Part shown: positions 42,715 through 52,003 of the stretch, one piece after another
Layout: the number at the start of each line of letters is the position of its first letter
How positions within the stretch are numbered: the stretch's first letter is position 1
Source: Jiangella endophytica
GTDB taxonomy: Bacteria > Actinomycetota > Actinomycetes > Jiangellales > Jiangellaceae
Assembly (NCBI RefSeq): GCF_003427025.1
Contig: NZ_QVAI01000019.1
Location: 64,151-128,150, forward strand
Length of the DNA stretch: 64,000 nucleotides
Reading direction: 5' to 3'
Program-made: the position numbers and the translations under genes
Notes under the pieces: model-generated
Databases searched by the model: none
Told to the model about the DNA's origin: nothing
Seen by the model: only the letters and a program-made list of their open reading frames with translations

Positions 42715-43728
42715 TCACGACGTCGGGGGCGGCGGCTGTTCCGGCACCGGCCGGACGCCGTTCGCCTCCGCCGCCGGCGGGACGCGCTCCGCCGCCGGCG
42801 GGACGGCCTCCGCCGCCGGCGGGACGGGCTCCGCCGCCGGCGGGACGGGCTCCGCCGCTGGCGGGATGGCCTCAGCCGCGGGTGGGGCCGCCCCCGCCGC
42901 GGGCGGGACAGCCGGCGGGGTGGCCGGCGGGGCGGCCGGCGGGGTGGCCGGCCGGGCGGCGGCCGGTGGCTGTTCGGTCGCATGCTCCAGGAAGCGCAGC
43001 AGCTCGACCGGGAACGGCAGCACGACCGTCGAGTTCTTCTCCGCGGCGACCTCGACGATGGTCTGCAACAGTCGAAGCTGCAGCGCCGCCGGGGTCTCCG
43101 CCATGGTGGAGGCGGCCGAGGCGAGCTTGTGCGACGCCTGGAGTTCACCGTCGGCGGTGATGACCCGCGACCGCCGCTCCCGCTCCGCCTCGGCCTGTCG
43201 TGACATCGAGCGCTTCATCGCCTCAGGCAGCGCGACGTCCTTGATCTCGACCCGGTCGATCTCGATGCCCCAGCCGACGGCCGGGCTGTCGATCATCAGC
43301 TCGAGGCCCTGGTTCAGAGCCTCGCGGTTGGACAGCAGATCGTCCAGCTCGCTCTTGCCGATGATCGAGCGCAGTGACGTCTGCGCCACCTGCGACACGG
43401 CGAACTCGTAGTCCTGCACCTCGACGACGGCCTCGACGGGGTCGTGCACCCGGAAGTAGACGACGGCGTCGACGCGCACCGTGACGTTGTCGCGGGTGAT
43501 GCCGTCCTGCGCCGGGATCGGCAGCGTGATGATCTGCACGTTGACCTTGCGCATCTGGTCGACGAACGGAGCGATCCACGCGAATCCGGGCCCGCGCGGC
43601 GACCCGTGCACCTTGCCGAACCGGAACACGACGCCACGCTCGAACTGACGGACGACGCGGGCGCTCGCGCCGTACCAGACGAGGCCGAGGATCACCACAA
43701 CGGTGAGGATCGCGAATAGCGCACCCAT
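42715..43728 (-). CDS. SPFH/Band 7 family membrane protein (slipin-like) with repeat tail
   Basis: A 337-residue protein. One N-terminal membrane helix (FAILTVVVILGLVWYGASA) is followed by an SPFH domain (about 25-200: VVRQFERGVVFRFGKVHGSP, PIPAQDGITRDNVTVRVDAV, LRSIIGKSELDDLLSNREAL). A helical region (RQAEAERERRSRVITADGEL) and a 75-residue tail of repeated VPPAAE-type units close the protein. Slipins scaffold membrane microdomains; often an NfeD protein is the partner, but none is encoded here. GAGGAGGTC precedes the ATG. The trp leader promoter must overlap its 3' end. Confidence 0.9.
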   Translation of the reverse strand: MGALFAILTVVVILGLVWYGASARVVRQFERGVVFRFGKVHGSPRGPGFAWIAPFVDQMRKVNVQIITLPIPAQDGITRDNVTVRVDAVVYFRVHDPVEAVVEVQDYEFAVSQVAQTSLRSIIGKSELDDLLSNREALNQGLELMIDSPAVGWGIEIDRVEIKDVALPEAMKRSMSRQAEAERERRSRVITADGELQASHKLASAASTMAETPAALQLRLLQTIVEVAAEKNSTVVLPFPVELLRFLEHATEQPPAAARPATPPAAPPATPPAVPPAAGAAPPAAEAIPPAAEPVPPAAEPVPPAAEAVPPAAERVPPAAEANGVRPVPEQPPPPTS

Positions 43729-43807
43729 GCTGACCTCCTCGTCAGCGGTCCTTCTCTCTCGAGCGTACGCCCGTCTGTCAGCGCTGAGCGAACCCGTCGA
43801 AAAGCGG

Positions 43808-43836
43808 TTGTGAGTGAGTCCTCACTCACTTACCAT
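43808..43836 (+). promoter_or_regulatory. Promoter and palindromic operator of the TetR gene
   Basis: TTGTGA (43808-43813) and TACCAT (43831-43836) are 17 bp apart, and the predicted start coincides with the GTG at 43843. The perfect palindrome TGAGTGAG-TC-CTCACTCA (43811-43828) spans the -35 end and spacer. This is a typical autorepression site for TetR regulators of ABC exporters. Confidence 0.78.
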
Positions 43837-43842
43837 CGTGCC

Positions 43843-44448
43843 GTGGCCACAGAGACGCGCCGGGCTCGCGCAACGCCCATGTCGCCCGATCAGCGACGTG
43901 CGGCGATCATCGACGCCACCCTGCCGTTGCTGCGTCAGCACGGCTTCGACGTCAGCACCCGGCAGATCGCCGAGGCGGCCGGCATCGCCGAGGGCACCAT
44001 CTTCCGGGTCTTCGACGACAAGGAGTCGCTGTTGCGGCAGGTCGTCGAGGCGGCCGTCGACCCCGGCGAGACCGAGCGGCGGCTGGCCGCCGTCGGTACC
44101 GACCTGCCGCTGGCCGACCGGCTGCTGGTTGTCGCGGAGATCCTGCACGAGCGGCTGACCAGCGTCTTCCAGCTGATGGCGGCCATCGGCTTCCGGCGGC
44201 CGCCGGGCGACGACGGCCGCCAGGTGACGCCGCGGCACGCCGGCATCACGGCCATCGTCGAGGACCTGCTCGAGCCCGACCGTGACCGGCTGCGGTTCCC
44301 GCCGTCCGAGGTGGCGCGGCGGCTGCGCATCCTGTCTTTCGCCGGCTTCCACCCGCTCATCAACGACCACGAGCCGATGACGCCGGCCGAGGTCGTCGAC
44401 CTGCTGCTGCACGGCGTCAGTCTCGAAGCGGGCGACCCGTCGCCCTGA
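43843..44448 (+). CDS. TetR-family transcriptional regulator
   Basis: A 201-residue repressor with the HTH at about residues 14-60 (SPDQRRAAIIDATLPLLRQH, STRQIAEAAGIAEGTIFRVF, DDKESLLRQVVEAAVDP). The ligand domain ends PAEVVDLLLHGVSLE. The GTG at 43843 is probably the first base of the message. It lies 65 bp before a two-gene ABC exporter, so it most likely controls itself and the exporter, with the exported drug or lipid as inducer. Confidence 0.92.
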   Translation: MATETRRARATPMSPDQRRAAIIDATLPLLRQHGFDVSTRQIAEAAGIAEGTIFRVFDDKESLLRQVVEAAVDPGETERRLAAVGTDLPLADRLLVVAEILHERLTSVFQLMAAIGFRRPPGDDGRQVTPRHAGITAIVEDLLEPDRDRLRFPPSEVARRLRILSFAGFHPLINDHEPMTPAEVVDLLLHGVSLEAGDPSP

Positions 44449-44513
44449 CCCCTCCGACTCGGGCACACGAAGCACCACGTCAGATTTCCGTTCCTCCAGT
44501 TCGGAGCCGTTCC

Positions 44514-46247
44514 ATGCTCATCACTCTGCTGCGGACGTACCTGCGTCCGTACCGGCGATGGTTGACCGCAGTCGTCGTGCTGCAGTTCATCGGCACGCTG
44601 GCCTCGCTCTACCTGCCCAGCCTGAACGCCGACATCATCGACAACGGCATCGCCCGCGGCGACACCGCGTACATCATGCGCACCGGCGGCTGGATGCTGG
44701 CGGCGACGCTGCTGCAGATCACCTGCACGGTCGGCGCGGTGTACTTCGGCGCGAAGACGGCCATGGCGTTCGGCCGCGACGTGCGGGCCGCCATCTTCCA
44801 CCGCGTCGGCGAGTTCTCCGCGCGCGAGGTCGGCCGGTTCGGCGCGCCGTCGCTGATCACCCGCAACACCAACGACGTCCAGCAGGTCCAGATGCTGGTG
44901 CTGATGTCGTGCACGCTGCTGGTCACGGCGCCGATCATGGCCACGGGCGGCGTCATCATGGCGCTGCGCGAGGACGTGGGGCTGGCCTGGCTGCTGCTGA
45001 TCTGCGTCCCGGCGCTGGTCCTCGGCATCGCGCTGATCGTGCGCCGCATGGTGCCCGGGTTCCGGCGCATGCAGGAGCGCATCGACAGCGTCAACCGGGT
45101 CATGCGCGAGCAGATCACCGGCATCCGGGTGGTCCGCGCGTTCGTCCGCGAGCGCTGGGAGCAGAGCCGGTTCGCCGTCGCCAACACCGCGCTCACCGAG
45201 ACCTCTCTGTACGTCGGCCGGCTGATGGCGCTGATGTTCCCGTGGGTCATGCTGATCTTCAACGTGTCCAGCGTGGCGGTGCTGTGGTTCGGCGCCGGTC
45301 GGGTGGACGACGGCCAGATGCAGATCGGCTCGCTGACGGCGTTCCTGACCTACCTCATCCAGATCCTGATGTCGGTCATGATGGCGACGTTCATGCTGGT
45401 CATGGTGCCGCGTGCGACCGTGTGCGCGGAGCGCATCGGCGAGGTGCTCGACACCGAGTCGTCGGTCGTGCCGCCGGCCGAGCCGGTGACGTCGCTGCCG
45501 CGGAGCATCTCGCTGGAGCTGCGCGACGCCGAGTTCGCCTACCCGGGCGCCGAGTCGCCGGTGCTGCGCGACATCTCCTTCACCGTCGAGCCGGGCACCA
45601 CCACCGCCGTCGTCGGCAGCACGGGCTCCGGCAAGACCACGCTGGTCAACCTGGTGCCGCGGCTCATCGACGCGACGGCCGGCCAGGTGCTGGCCGGTGG
45701 CGTCGACGTCCGCCGGCTCGACCCGGAGGTGCTGCGCGAGCGGATCGGCCTGGTGCCGCAGAAGGCGTACCTGTTCTCCGGCACGGTCGCCAGCAACCTG
45801 CGCTACGGCAACCCCGACGCCACTGACGACGAGCTGTGGGAGGCGTTGCGGATCGCGCAGGCCGCCGACTTCGTCGCCGACATGTCCGAGGGCCTGGAGA
45901 CGCCGATCGCGCAGGGTGGCACGAACGTGTCCGGCGGGCAGCGCCAGCGGCTGGCGATCGCCCGGGCGCTGGTCCGTCAACCCGGCATCTACCTGTTCGA
46001 CGACTCGTTCTCGGCGCTCGACCTCGCCACCGACGCCCGGCTGCGGGCGGCGCTGCGACCGCACACCACGGACGCCGCGGTGGTCATCGTCGCGCAGCGG
46101 ATCTCCACCGTCATCGACGCCGACCAGATCGTGGTGCTCGACGACGGCGCCGTCGTCGGGCTCGGCACACACGACGAGCTACTCGAGACCTGCCCGACCT
46201 ACGCCGAGATCGTCGAGTCCCAGCTGACCGCGGAGGAGGCCGCATGA
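44514..46247 (+). CDS. ABC exporter half-transporter, degenerate-site subunit
   Basis: A 577-residue half-transporter with six membrane helices in the first 320 residues, then a nucleotide-binding domain. Walker A is GSTGSGKTT (about 368) and the signature SGGQRQRLA (about 473). Walker B is YLFDDS (about 492), where Asp replaces the catalytic Glu. That exchange marks the non-hydrolytic site of heterodimeric exporters such as TM287/288 and BmrCD. GGAG is 7 nt before the ATG. Multidrug or lipid export is likely; the substrate is unknown. Confidence 0.93.
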   Translation: MLITLLRTYLRPYRRWLTAVVVLQFIGTLASLYLPSLNADIIDNGIARGDTAYIMRTGGWMLAATLLQITCTVGAVYFGAKTAMAFGRDVRAAIFHRVGEFSAREVGRFGAPSLITRNTNDVQQVQMLVLMSCTLLVTAPIMATGGVIMALREDVGLAWLLLICVPALVLGIALIVRRMVPGFRRMQERIDSVNRVMREQITGIRVVRAFVRERWEQSRFAVANTALTETSLYVGRLMALMFPWVMLIFNVSSVAVLWFGAGRVDDGQMQIGSLTAFLTYLIQILMSVMMATFMLVMVPRATVCAERIGEVLDTESSVVPPAEPVTSLPRSISLELRDAEFAYPGAESPVLRDISFTVEPGTTTAVVGSTGSGKTTLVNLVPRLIDATAGQVLAGGVDVRRLDPEVLRERIGLVPQKAYLFSGTVASNLRYGNPDATDDELWEALRIAQAADFVADMSEGLETPIAQGGTNVSGGQRQRLAIARALVRQPGIYLFDDSFSALDLATDARLRAALRPHTTDAAVVIVAQRISTVIDADQIVVLDDGAVVGLGTHDELLETCPTYAEIVESQLTAEEAA

Positions 46248-48238
46248 GCGCGTCCAGGCCCACGACGACGGCCACGCCCGCGCGGCCCGCAGGCCCCGGC
46301 GGCGGCCGTCCCGGTGGCGGCCCGCCCGGCATGGCGGCCATGGCCGGACCACCGCAGAAGGCGCTGAACTTCGGTCCGTCGGCCAAGCGGCTGCTCGGCC
46401 GGCTGACCCCGGAGCGCGCCGGCGTGGCGCTGGTGATCGTGCTGGCCGTGGTCAGCGTGGCGCTCAACGCCATCGGCCCCCGGCTGCTCGGGCACGGCAC
46501 CGACCTGATCTTCGAGGGCGTCATCGGCCGGCAGCTGCCGGCGGACGTCACCAAGGAACAGGCGGTCGAGAACCTGCGTGCCGGCGACCAGGACACCTTC
46601 GCCGACATGCTCGCGCACATGGACGTCGTACCAGGTCAGGGCGTCGACTTCAGTGCGCTGCGTTCGGTGCTGCTGGGCGTGCTGGCGCTGTACGTGGGTG
46701 CGTCGCTGTTCATGTGGCTGCAGGCGTACCTGCTCAACACGATCGTGCAGCGCACCGTGTTCCGGCTGCGCTCCGACGTCGAGGACAAGATCCACCGGCT
46801 GCCGCTGCGGTACTTCGACGCCAACTCCCGCGGCGACGTGCTGAGCCGCGTCACCAACGACATCGACAATGTGTCGCAGAGCCTGCAGCAGACCATGAGC
46901 CAGCTGCTGAACTCGCTGCTCACCGTCATCGGCGTGCTCGCCATGATGGTGTGGATCTCGCCGCTGCTGGCGTTGATCGCGCTGGTGACGATCCCGCTGT
47001 CGATGGTCGTGACGGCGCTGATCGCGAAGCGGTCGCAGAAGCAGTTCGTGGCGCAGTGGGCGCACACCGGCGCGCTGAACGGGCAGATCGAGGAGGCCTA
47101 CACCGGGCACGCGCTGGTGAAGGTGTTCGGCCGGCAGCGCGAGGTGGAACAGTCCTTCGGCGCCAAGAACGAGGAGCTGTACCAGGCGAGCTTCGGCGCC
47201 CAGTTCGTGTCCGGGTTGATCATGCCGGCGATGTTCTTCCTCGGGAACCTCAACTACGTCGCCGTCGCCGTGGTCGGCGGCCTGCGGGTGGCGTCGGGCT
47301 CGCTGAGCCTCGGCGAGGTGCAGGCGTTCGTCCAGTACACCCGCCAGTTCACCCAGCCGCTCACCCAGCTGGCGTCGATGGCGAACCTGCTGCAGTCCGG
47401 TGTCGCGTCGGCGGAGCGGGTGTTCGAGCTGCTCGACGAGCCGGAACAGGTGCCCGACCCGGCCACCCCGGCGACGCTGGACGACCAGCCGCGCGGGCGG
47501 GTCGAGTTCGAGCACGTCACGTTCAGCTACGACCCGGACCAGCCGCTGATCGAGGACCTCTCGCTGGTGGCCGAGCCGGGCCGAACGGTGGCCATCGTGG
47601 GGCCGACCGGCGCGGGCAAGACCACGCTGGTCAACCTGATCATGCGGTTCTACGAGCTGCAGGGTGGGCACATCACCATCGACGGCCGCGACATCGCCGA
47701 GCTGAGCCGCGACGAGCTGCGCTCGAACATCGGCATGGTGCTGCAGGACACCTGGCTGTTCGGCGGCACGATCCGCGAGAACCTCGCCTACGGCGACCCC
47801 ACGGCGTCGGAGGAGCAGATCCGCTCGGCCGCCGAGGCGACCTACGTCGACCGTTTCGTGCACTCGCTGCCCGACGGCTACGACACCGTCATCGACGAGG
47901 AGGGCGACAACATCAGCGCCGGTGAGAAGCAGCTGCTCACCATCGCGCGGGCCTTCCTCGCCGACCCGTCCATCCTCATCCTCGACGAGGCGACGTCGTC
48001 GGTCGACACCCGCACCGAGGTGCTCGTCCAGCACGCCATGGCGGCGCTGCGCAGCGACCGGACCAGCTTCGTCATCGCGCACCGTCTGTCGACGATCCGC
48101 GATGCCGACCTGATCCTCGTCATGCGCGACGGCGCCATCGTCGAGCAGGGCTCGCACGCCGAACTGCTGGAACGGCGCGGCGCGTACTTCGATCTGTACA
48201 ACAGCCAGTTCGCCGCGCCAGAGGTCGAGGAGGCATAG
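46244..48238 (+). CDS. ABC exporter half-transporter, catalytic-site subunit
   Basis: A 664-residue half-transporter. After a Gly/Pro-rich N terminus come six helices, the first two separated by an extended loop (about 80-135). The NBD has Walker [10 protein letters not shown] (about 452) and canonical Walker [13 protein letters not shown] (about 577), but an altered signature ISAGEKQLL (about 557). Canonical Walker B here and an intact signature in the partner form the one working ATP site, and the remaining pair is degenerate. The ATG overlaps the partner's stop by 4 bp. Confidence 0.94.
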   Translation: MSASRPTTTATPARPAGPGGGRPGGGPPGMAAMAGPPQKALNFGPSAKRLLGRLTPERAGVALVIVLAVVSVALNAIGPRLLGHGTDLIFEGVIGRQLPADVTKEQAVENLRAGDQDTFADMLAHMDVVPGQGVDFSALRSVLLGVLALYVGASLFMWLQAYLLNTIVQRTVFRLRSDVEDKIHRLPLRYFDANSRGDVLSRVTNDIDNVSQSLQQTMSQLLNSLLTVIGVLAMMVWISPLLALIALVTIPLSMVVTALIAKRSQKQFVAQWAHTGALNGQIEEAYTGHALVKVFGRQREVEQSFGAKNEELYQASFGAQFVSGLIMPAMFFLGNLNYVAVAVVGGLRVASGSLSLGEVQAFVQYTRQFTQPLTQLASMANLLQSGVASAERVFELLDEPEQVPDPATPATLDDQPRGRVEFEHVTFSYDPDQPLIEDLSLVAEPGRTVAIVGPTGAGKTTLVNLIMRFYELQGGHITIDGRDIAELSRDELRSNIGMVLQDTWLFGGTIRENLAYGDPTASEEQIRSAAEATYVDRFVHSLPDGYDTVIDEEGDNISAGEKQLLTIARAFLADPSILILDEATSSVDTRTEVLVQHAMAALRSDRTSFVIAHRLSTIRDADLILVMRDGAIVEQGSHAELLERRGAYFDLYNSQFAAPEVEEA

Positions 48239-48261
48239 GTTTCATGCAGGGAGGGGTCACG

Positions 48262-49092
48262 GTGGCGAAGAAGAGCGGCAAGGCGGGGTCCGAAGATCAG
48301 GTGGCACGGCTGCCGAAGAAGATCTACGAGAAGGAGCTGTTCCGCCTCCAGGCGGAGCTGGTGAAGCTGCAGGAGTGGGTCCGCCTCGAGGGCGCCCGCG
48401 TCGTCGTGGTCTTCGAGGGGCGCGACGCGGCCGGCAAGGGCAGCACGATCAAGCGGGTCACGCAGTACCTGAACCCGCGCATCGCGCGCATCGCCGCCCT
48501 GCCGGCGCCCACGGAGCGCCAGCGCGGGCAGTGGTACTTCCAGCGCTACGTCGAGCACCTGCCGGCCGCCGGCGAGATCGTGCTGTTCGACCGGAGCTGG
48601 TACAACCGCGCCGGGGTCGAGCGGGTCATGGGCTTCTGCACGAAGGAGGAGTACCAGCGCTTCCTCAGCCAGTCGCCGATCTTCGAGCGGATGCTGGTCG
48701 AGGACGGCATCCTGCTGCGCAAGTACTGGTTCTCGGTCAGCGACGCGGAGCAGGAACGCCGGTTCCGGTCGCGGCTCGAGGACCCGATGCGCCGGTGGAA
48801 GCTCTCACCGATGGACCTCGAGTCGATCAGCCGCTGGGAGGACTACTCCCGCGCCAAGGACGACATGTTCGTGCACACCGACATCCCCGAGGCGCCGTGG
48901 TACGTGGTCGAGAGTGAGGACAAGCGGGCCGCGCGCATCAACATGATCGCGCACCTGCTCGCGACCATCCCGTACCACGAGGTGCAGCGCCGGCCGCTGG
49001 ACCTGCCCCCGCGGCCGGCGGCCAAGGGCTACGAGCGGCCGCCCCGCGAGCTGCAGACGTACGTGCCGGACCACGCGAACTCGCTCAGGTGA
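48262..49092 (+). CDS. Polyphosphate kinase 2 family protein
   Basis: A 276-residue PPK2 enzyme that transfers phosphate between polyphosphate and nucleotides. The N-terminal helices (LPKKIYEKELFRLQAELVKL) are followed by Walker A FEGRDAAGKGSTIKR (about 51-65), EIVLFDRSWYNRAGVERVMG and the lid region KYWFSVSDAEQERRF. It also has DDMFVHTDIPEAPWYVVESE. Single-domain PPK2 proteins either make ATP/GTP or phosphorylate AMP/ADP; the subclass is not decided here. The GTG at 48262 has GGGAGGGG 5 nt upstream; an ATG at 48244 is in frame. It overlaps the convergent ankyrin gene by 8 bp. Confidence 0.93.
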   Translation: MAKKSGKAGSEDQVARLPKKIYEKELFRLQAELVKLQEWVRLEGARVVVVFEGRDAAGKGSTIKRVTQYLNPRIARIAALPAPTERQRGQWYFQRYVEHLPAAGEIVLFDRSWYNRAGVERVMGFCTKEEYQRFLSQSPIFERMLVEDGILLRKYWFSVSDAEQERRFRSRLEDPMRRWKLSPMDLESISRWEDYSRAKDDMFVHTDIPEAPWYVVESEDKRAARINMIAHLLATIPYHEVQRRPLDLPPRPAAKGYERPPRELQTYVPDHANSLR

Positions 49093-50635
49093 TCTCCTCG
49101 GCCACGGCCCGGACCTCGTCGGAGAACGCGTAGTCCTCCGGCAACCGCACGCCGTGGCCGAGGAGGGCTCGCGCGCATCCGGGCCAGTCGCCGGGGATCG
49201 CGGTCTCCTGGTTGTTCAGCGACGCCCACGACAGCGTGCCGACGACGGTGTCGCCGAAGCCGTGCTCCGCAGTGGGGTCGGCGCCGTGCTCGAGGAGGAA
49301 CCGGGTCAACGCGGCGTCGCCGCGGAAGACGGCGTGGTTCAGCGCGCTCGCCTGCCAGTCGCCGCCGGGTTCGTCGACCGGCCAGCCCGCCTCGACCAGG
49401 AGCCGGACGGCGTCGGCGGCGCCCTCGCCGGCGAGATCGGGCAGCAGCCGCCGCTGACCGTCGTCGAGCCGGCCGGGCAGGTCGGGGTGCGCCGCCAGCA
49501 GCCGCCGGGTGTCGTCGCCGTCGCCGCGCGCGCAGGCGGCGATCAGCTCGTCGAGTGGCGCGTCGTCCGCCACACCCGCGGCGTCGGCGGGCAGGAGCGC
49601 GGCGATCTCGGGTCGCCCGAACCGCAGCGCCATGCGGTGCGGGTCGACGCCGTCCGGCGTGACGGCGCGCGGGTCCGCCCCGGCGTCGAGCAGTAGCCGC
49701 ACGAACGCCGTCGAGCAGCGTCGTCGCAGTGCGAACAGCAGCGGCGAGCCCCACGTCGGCGACGGCTCGTTGGCGTCGCCGCCGTGCTCGAGCAGCAGCC
49801 GCAGCACGTCGGGGTCGTGGTGGTCGGAGACGGCGTACATGGCGTTCGTGCCGGTCACGGTCGCGCCGGCGGCGAGGAGCAGCCGGGCGCACTCGGGGTC
49901 GCCGAGGCCGTGGTACAGCGACTCGCCGTCGTCCGGATCGGCGCCGGCGGCGAGCAGCAGGGCCGTCAGCTCGCGATCGTGGGTCACGCCCGCGGCACCG
50001 TAGAGCGCGGTCAGCGGGTGGTGGCCGCCGGACGGCGTGACCGCCTGGTTCGGGTCGGCGCCCGCGGTCAGCAGTTCGCGGGCGCAGGCACGGATGCCGT
50101 CGGCGAACTCGGGGAGCCGCACCAGCGACGAATGCGTGACGGCGAAGAGCGGCGGCACGCCGAGCGTGCCGCCGGGCCGGTGCACCCAGCCGGGGTCGGC
50201 GGCGATCGCGGCGGTGACGGCGGCGAGGTCGCCGGTCGCGGTGACGACGTCGGCGGAGGTGGCGCCGGCGGGAGTGGCGCCGGTGGGGGCGGCCCCGGTG
50301 AGATCGACGCCGTCGCGGAGCCGCCGGGCCGCCTCCTCGGGGCGGGCGGCATGCGTGCCGCCGATCGAGTCGCCGGCGTACACCAGCCGCAGCCAGCCGG
50401 CCGTCGACACGTCGCGGACATCGTCGACGTGCCGGCGCAGCGCGGCCCAGGACGCGAACCCGTACTCGCGGGCGATGCATGACTGCGCGTCGCGCAGCTG
50501 CGGCTCGCCGGCGTGCGGCATCGTGGCGCCGAACCGGGCCGCTGCCGCTGGATCGCCGTCGCGCAGTGCGCGCAGCAGCGCCTTGGCCTGCTTCTTCAGG
50601 TGGCCGAGGTGGGGTCGAGCGGGTAGCTCGGACAT
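49085..50635 (-). CDS. Ankyrin repeat protein
   Basis: A 516-residue protein with an N-terminal HLKKQAKALLRALRDGDPAA module typical of actinobacterial ankyrin proteins. About six to eight repeats follow (RELTALLLAAGADPDDGESL, DVLRLLLEHGGDANEPSPTW, AFVRLLLDAGADPRAVTPDG, ALTRFLLEHGADPTAEHGFG). An Ala/Thr/Gly linker is repeated near 135-148 (TGATPAGATS). No signal peptide or enzyme domain is seen, so a protein-binding role in the cytoplasm is likely. GGAGG is 5 nt before the ATG. Confidence 0.9.
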   Translation of the reverse strand: MSELPARPHLGHLKKQAKALLRALRDGDPAAAARFGATMPHAGEPQLRDAQSCIAREYGFASWAALRRHVDDVRDVSTAGWLRLVYAGDSIGGTHAARPEEAARRLRDGVDLTGAAPTGATPAGATSADVVTATGDLAAVTAAIAADPGWVHRPGGTLGVPPLFAVTHSSLVRLPEFADGIRACARELLTAGADPNQAVTPSGGHHPLTALYGAAGVTHDRELTALLLAAGADPDDGESLYHGLGDPECARLLLAAGATVTGTNAMYAVSDHHDPDVLRLLLEHGGDANEPSPTWGSPLLFALRRRCSTAFVRLLLDAGADPRAVTPDGVDPHRMALRFGRPEIAALLPADAAGVADDAPLDELIAACARGDGDDTRRLLAAHPDLPGRLDDGQRRLLPDLAGEGAADAVRLLVEAGWPVDEPGGDWQASALNHAVFRGDAALTRFLLEHGADPTAEHGFGDTVVGTLSWASLNNQETAIPGDWPGCARALLGHGVRLPEDYAFSDEVRAVAEEIT

Positions 50636-50770
50636 CGAGACCTCCGTGCGCGAGAGCGCCGATGGTCCGCACGGTCGGCCGCACAAAGGCTCGGACGATG
50701 ATGCATCGACGGAGTGGGTTCGACCCTGCCCGCGGACCCGGACGCGGCTCCGGCCGCGATGCCGCCGAGC

Positions 50771-50971
50771 CTACCTCGTCGCCGCCCGGGCGATGGGCAG
50801 CAGGAGCTCCAGCGTGGGCCGCCGCCCGCCGGACTCCAGCCGGGACAGCGTGCTCACCGAGAAGCCCGTGGTCTCCGACAGCTGGGTCAGCGTGACTCCG
50901 CGCTGCTGCCGCAGCTCGCGCAGCCGTGGCCCGACGGCGGCGAGGACCCGGCCGAGCGACTCGTCCTCCAT
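50771..50971 (-). pseudogene. XRE-type regulator reduced to its HTH domain
   Basis: Only 66 residues: the HTH (LRELRQQRGVTLTQLSETTG, FSVSTLSRLESGGRRPTLEL) and then LLPIARAATR and a TAG stop. Relatives with this start continue through a cupin domain to about 180-190 residues. The sequence after the stop (50636-50770) shows no continuation I can recognise. It may be a decayed remnant or a functional short DNA-binding protein. A TTGCC-AGATC-GGCAA inverted repeat sits in front of it, between it and the divergent flavoprotein gene. Confidence 0.6.
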
Positions 50972-50981
50972 GGACAGGAGT

Positions 50982-51031
50982 TTGCCAGATCGGCAACGAA
51001 CCTTGCCGTCTCGCCGACGCTCGCGCACGAT
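50982..51031 (+). promoter_or_regulatory. Operator-like repeat and promoter of the TrxB-like gene
   Basis: TTGCC (50982-50986) and GGCAA (50992-50996) form an inverted repeat with a 5-nt spacer. A further TTGCCG at 51003-51008 is a fair -35, and CACGAT at 51026-51031 is a fair -10, at 17 bp. The implied start point is the ATG at 51038, hence leaderless. The short XRE protein is the likely ligand of the repeat. Confidence 0.5.
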
Positions 51032-51037
51032 GGCATC

Positions 51038-52003
51038 ATGACTAATGAGAACCGTTACGACGTGGTGGTGATCGGCGGCGGGGCGGCCGGACTGAGTGGC
51101 GCGCTGACGCTGTCGCGGGCGCGGCGGTCGGTGCTGGTGATCGACGCCGGGGAGCAGCGCAACGCGCCCGCCGGCGGCGTGCACAACTACCTCGGCCGTG
51201 AGGGCACGGCGCCGGGCGAGCTGTACCGCATCGGCCGCTCGGAGATCGAGGGGTACGGCGGCGAGTTCCTGGCCGGGGCGGTGGCCGAGGTGACCGGCGC
51301 GGCCGGCGACTTCACCGTCCGGACGGAGGGCGGCGAGGAGGTGCGGGCGCGGCGCATCCTGCTGGCCACCGGTGGTGTCGACGAGCTGCCGGACGTGCCC
51401 GGCGTCCGCGAGCGCTGGGGTCGCGACGTCCTGCACTGCCCGTACTGCCACGGCTGGGAGGTGCGGGACCGGGCCGTCGGCGTCCTGGCGACGTCGGCCG
51501 CCGCCGTGCATCACGCGCAGCTGTTCCGTCAGTGGTCCGCTGACGTCACGTTGTTCACGCACACCGCGCCCGCCCTCGACGACGCGCAGCTGGCCGATCT
51601 CGCCGGCCGCGGCGTGCGAGTCGTCGAAGGGACGGTCGCGGCGCTGCGGATCGAGGCCGACGCGCTGACCGGCGCCGAGGTCGAGGGCGGCCTCGTCGTC
51701 CCCGTCGGCGCCATGGTCGTCGCGCCGAAGCCGATCGCGCGTGTCGGCATGGTCGCCGGGCTCGGTCTCACCGCCGTCGAGCAGGAACGCGGCGGCATGA
51801 TCGCCGGGACCGCCGTCGCCGTCGACCCGATGGGCGGCACCTCGGTGCCCGGCATCTGGGCGGCCGGCAACGTCGCCGACGTGTTCGCGACCGTGATCAA
51901 GTCGGCGGCGGCCGGAGTGGACGCCGCTGCCATGATCAACATGACCCTCGTGAACGAGGGTGTCTACTCGCCGGCGCGCGCCGAGGCGGCCGCCGCGAGC
52001 TGA
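51038..52003 (+). CDS. Thioredoxin reductase-like FAD/NAD(P) oxidoreductase
   Basis: A 321-residue flavoprotein. The FAD motif is VVIGGGAAGLSGALTLSRAR (about 10-29), ILLATGGVDELPDVPGV is near 110, and a CPYC redox pair sits in HCPYCHGWEVRD (about 131-142). The C-terminal FAD-contacting stretch is PGIWAAGNVADVF. The NAD(P) domain between is reduced and has LATSAAAVHHAQ in place of GxGxxG, as in several actinobacterial TrxB-like proteins paired with XRE regulators. The electron partner is unknown. Its end overlaps the convergent siderophore-binding gene by 40 bp. Confidence 0.88.
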   Translation: MTNENRYDVVVIGGGAAGLSGALTLSRARRSVLVIDAGEQRNAPAGGVHNYLGREGTAPGELYRIGRSEIEGYGGEFLAGAVAEVTGAAGDFTVRTEGGEEVRARRILLATGGVDELPDVPGVRERWGRDVLHCPYCHGWEVRDRAVGVLATSAAAVHHAQLFRQWSADVTLFTHTAPALDDAQLADLAGRGVRVVEGTVAALRIEADALTGAEVEGGLVVPVGAMVVAPKPIARVGMVAGLGLTAVEQERGGMIAGTAVAVDPMGGTSVPGIWAAGNVADVFATVIKSAAAGVDAAAMINMTLVNEGVYSPARAEAAAAS

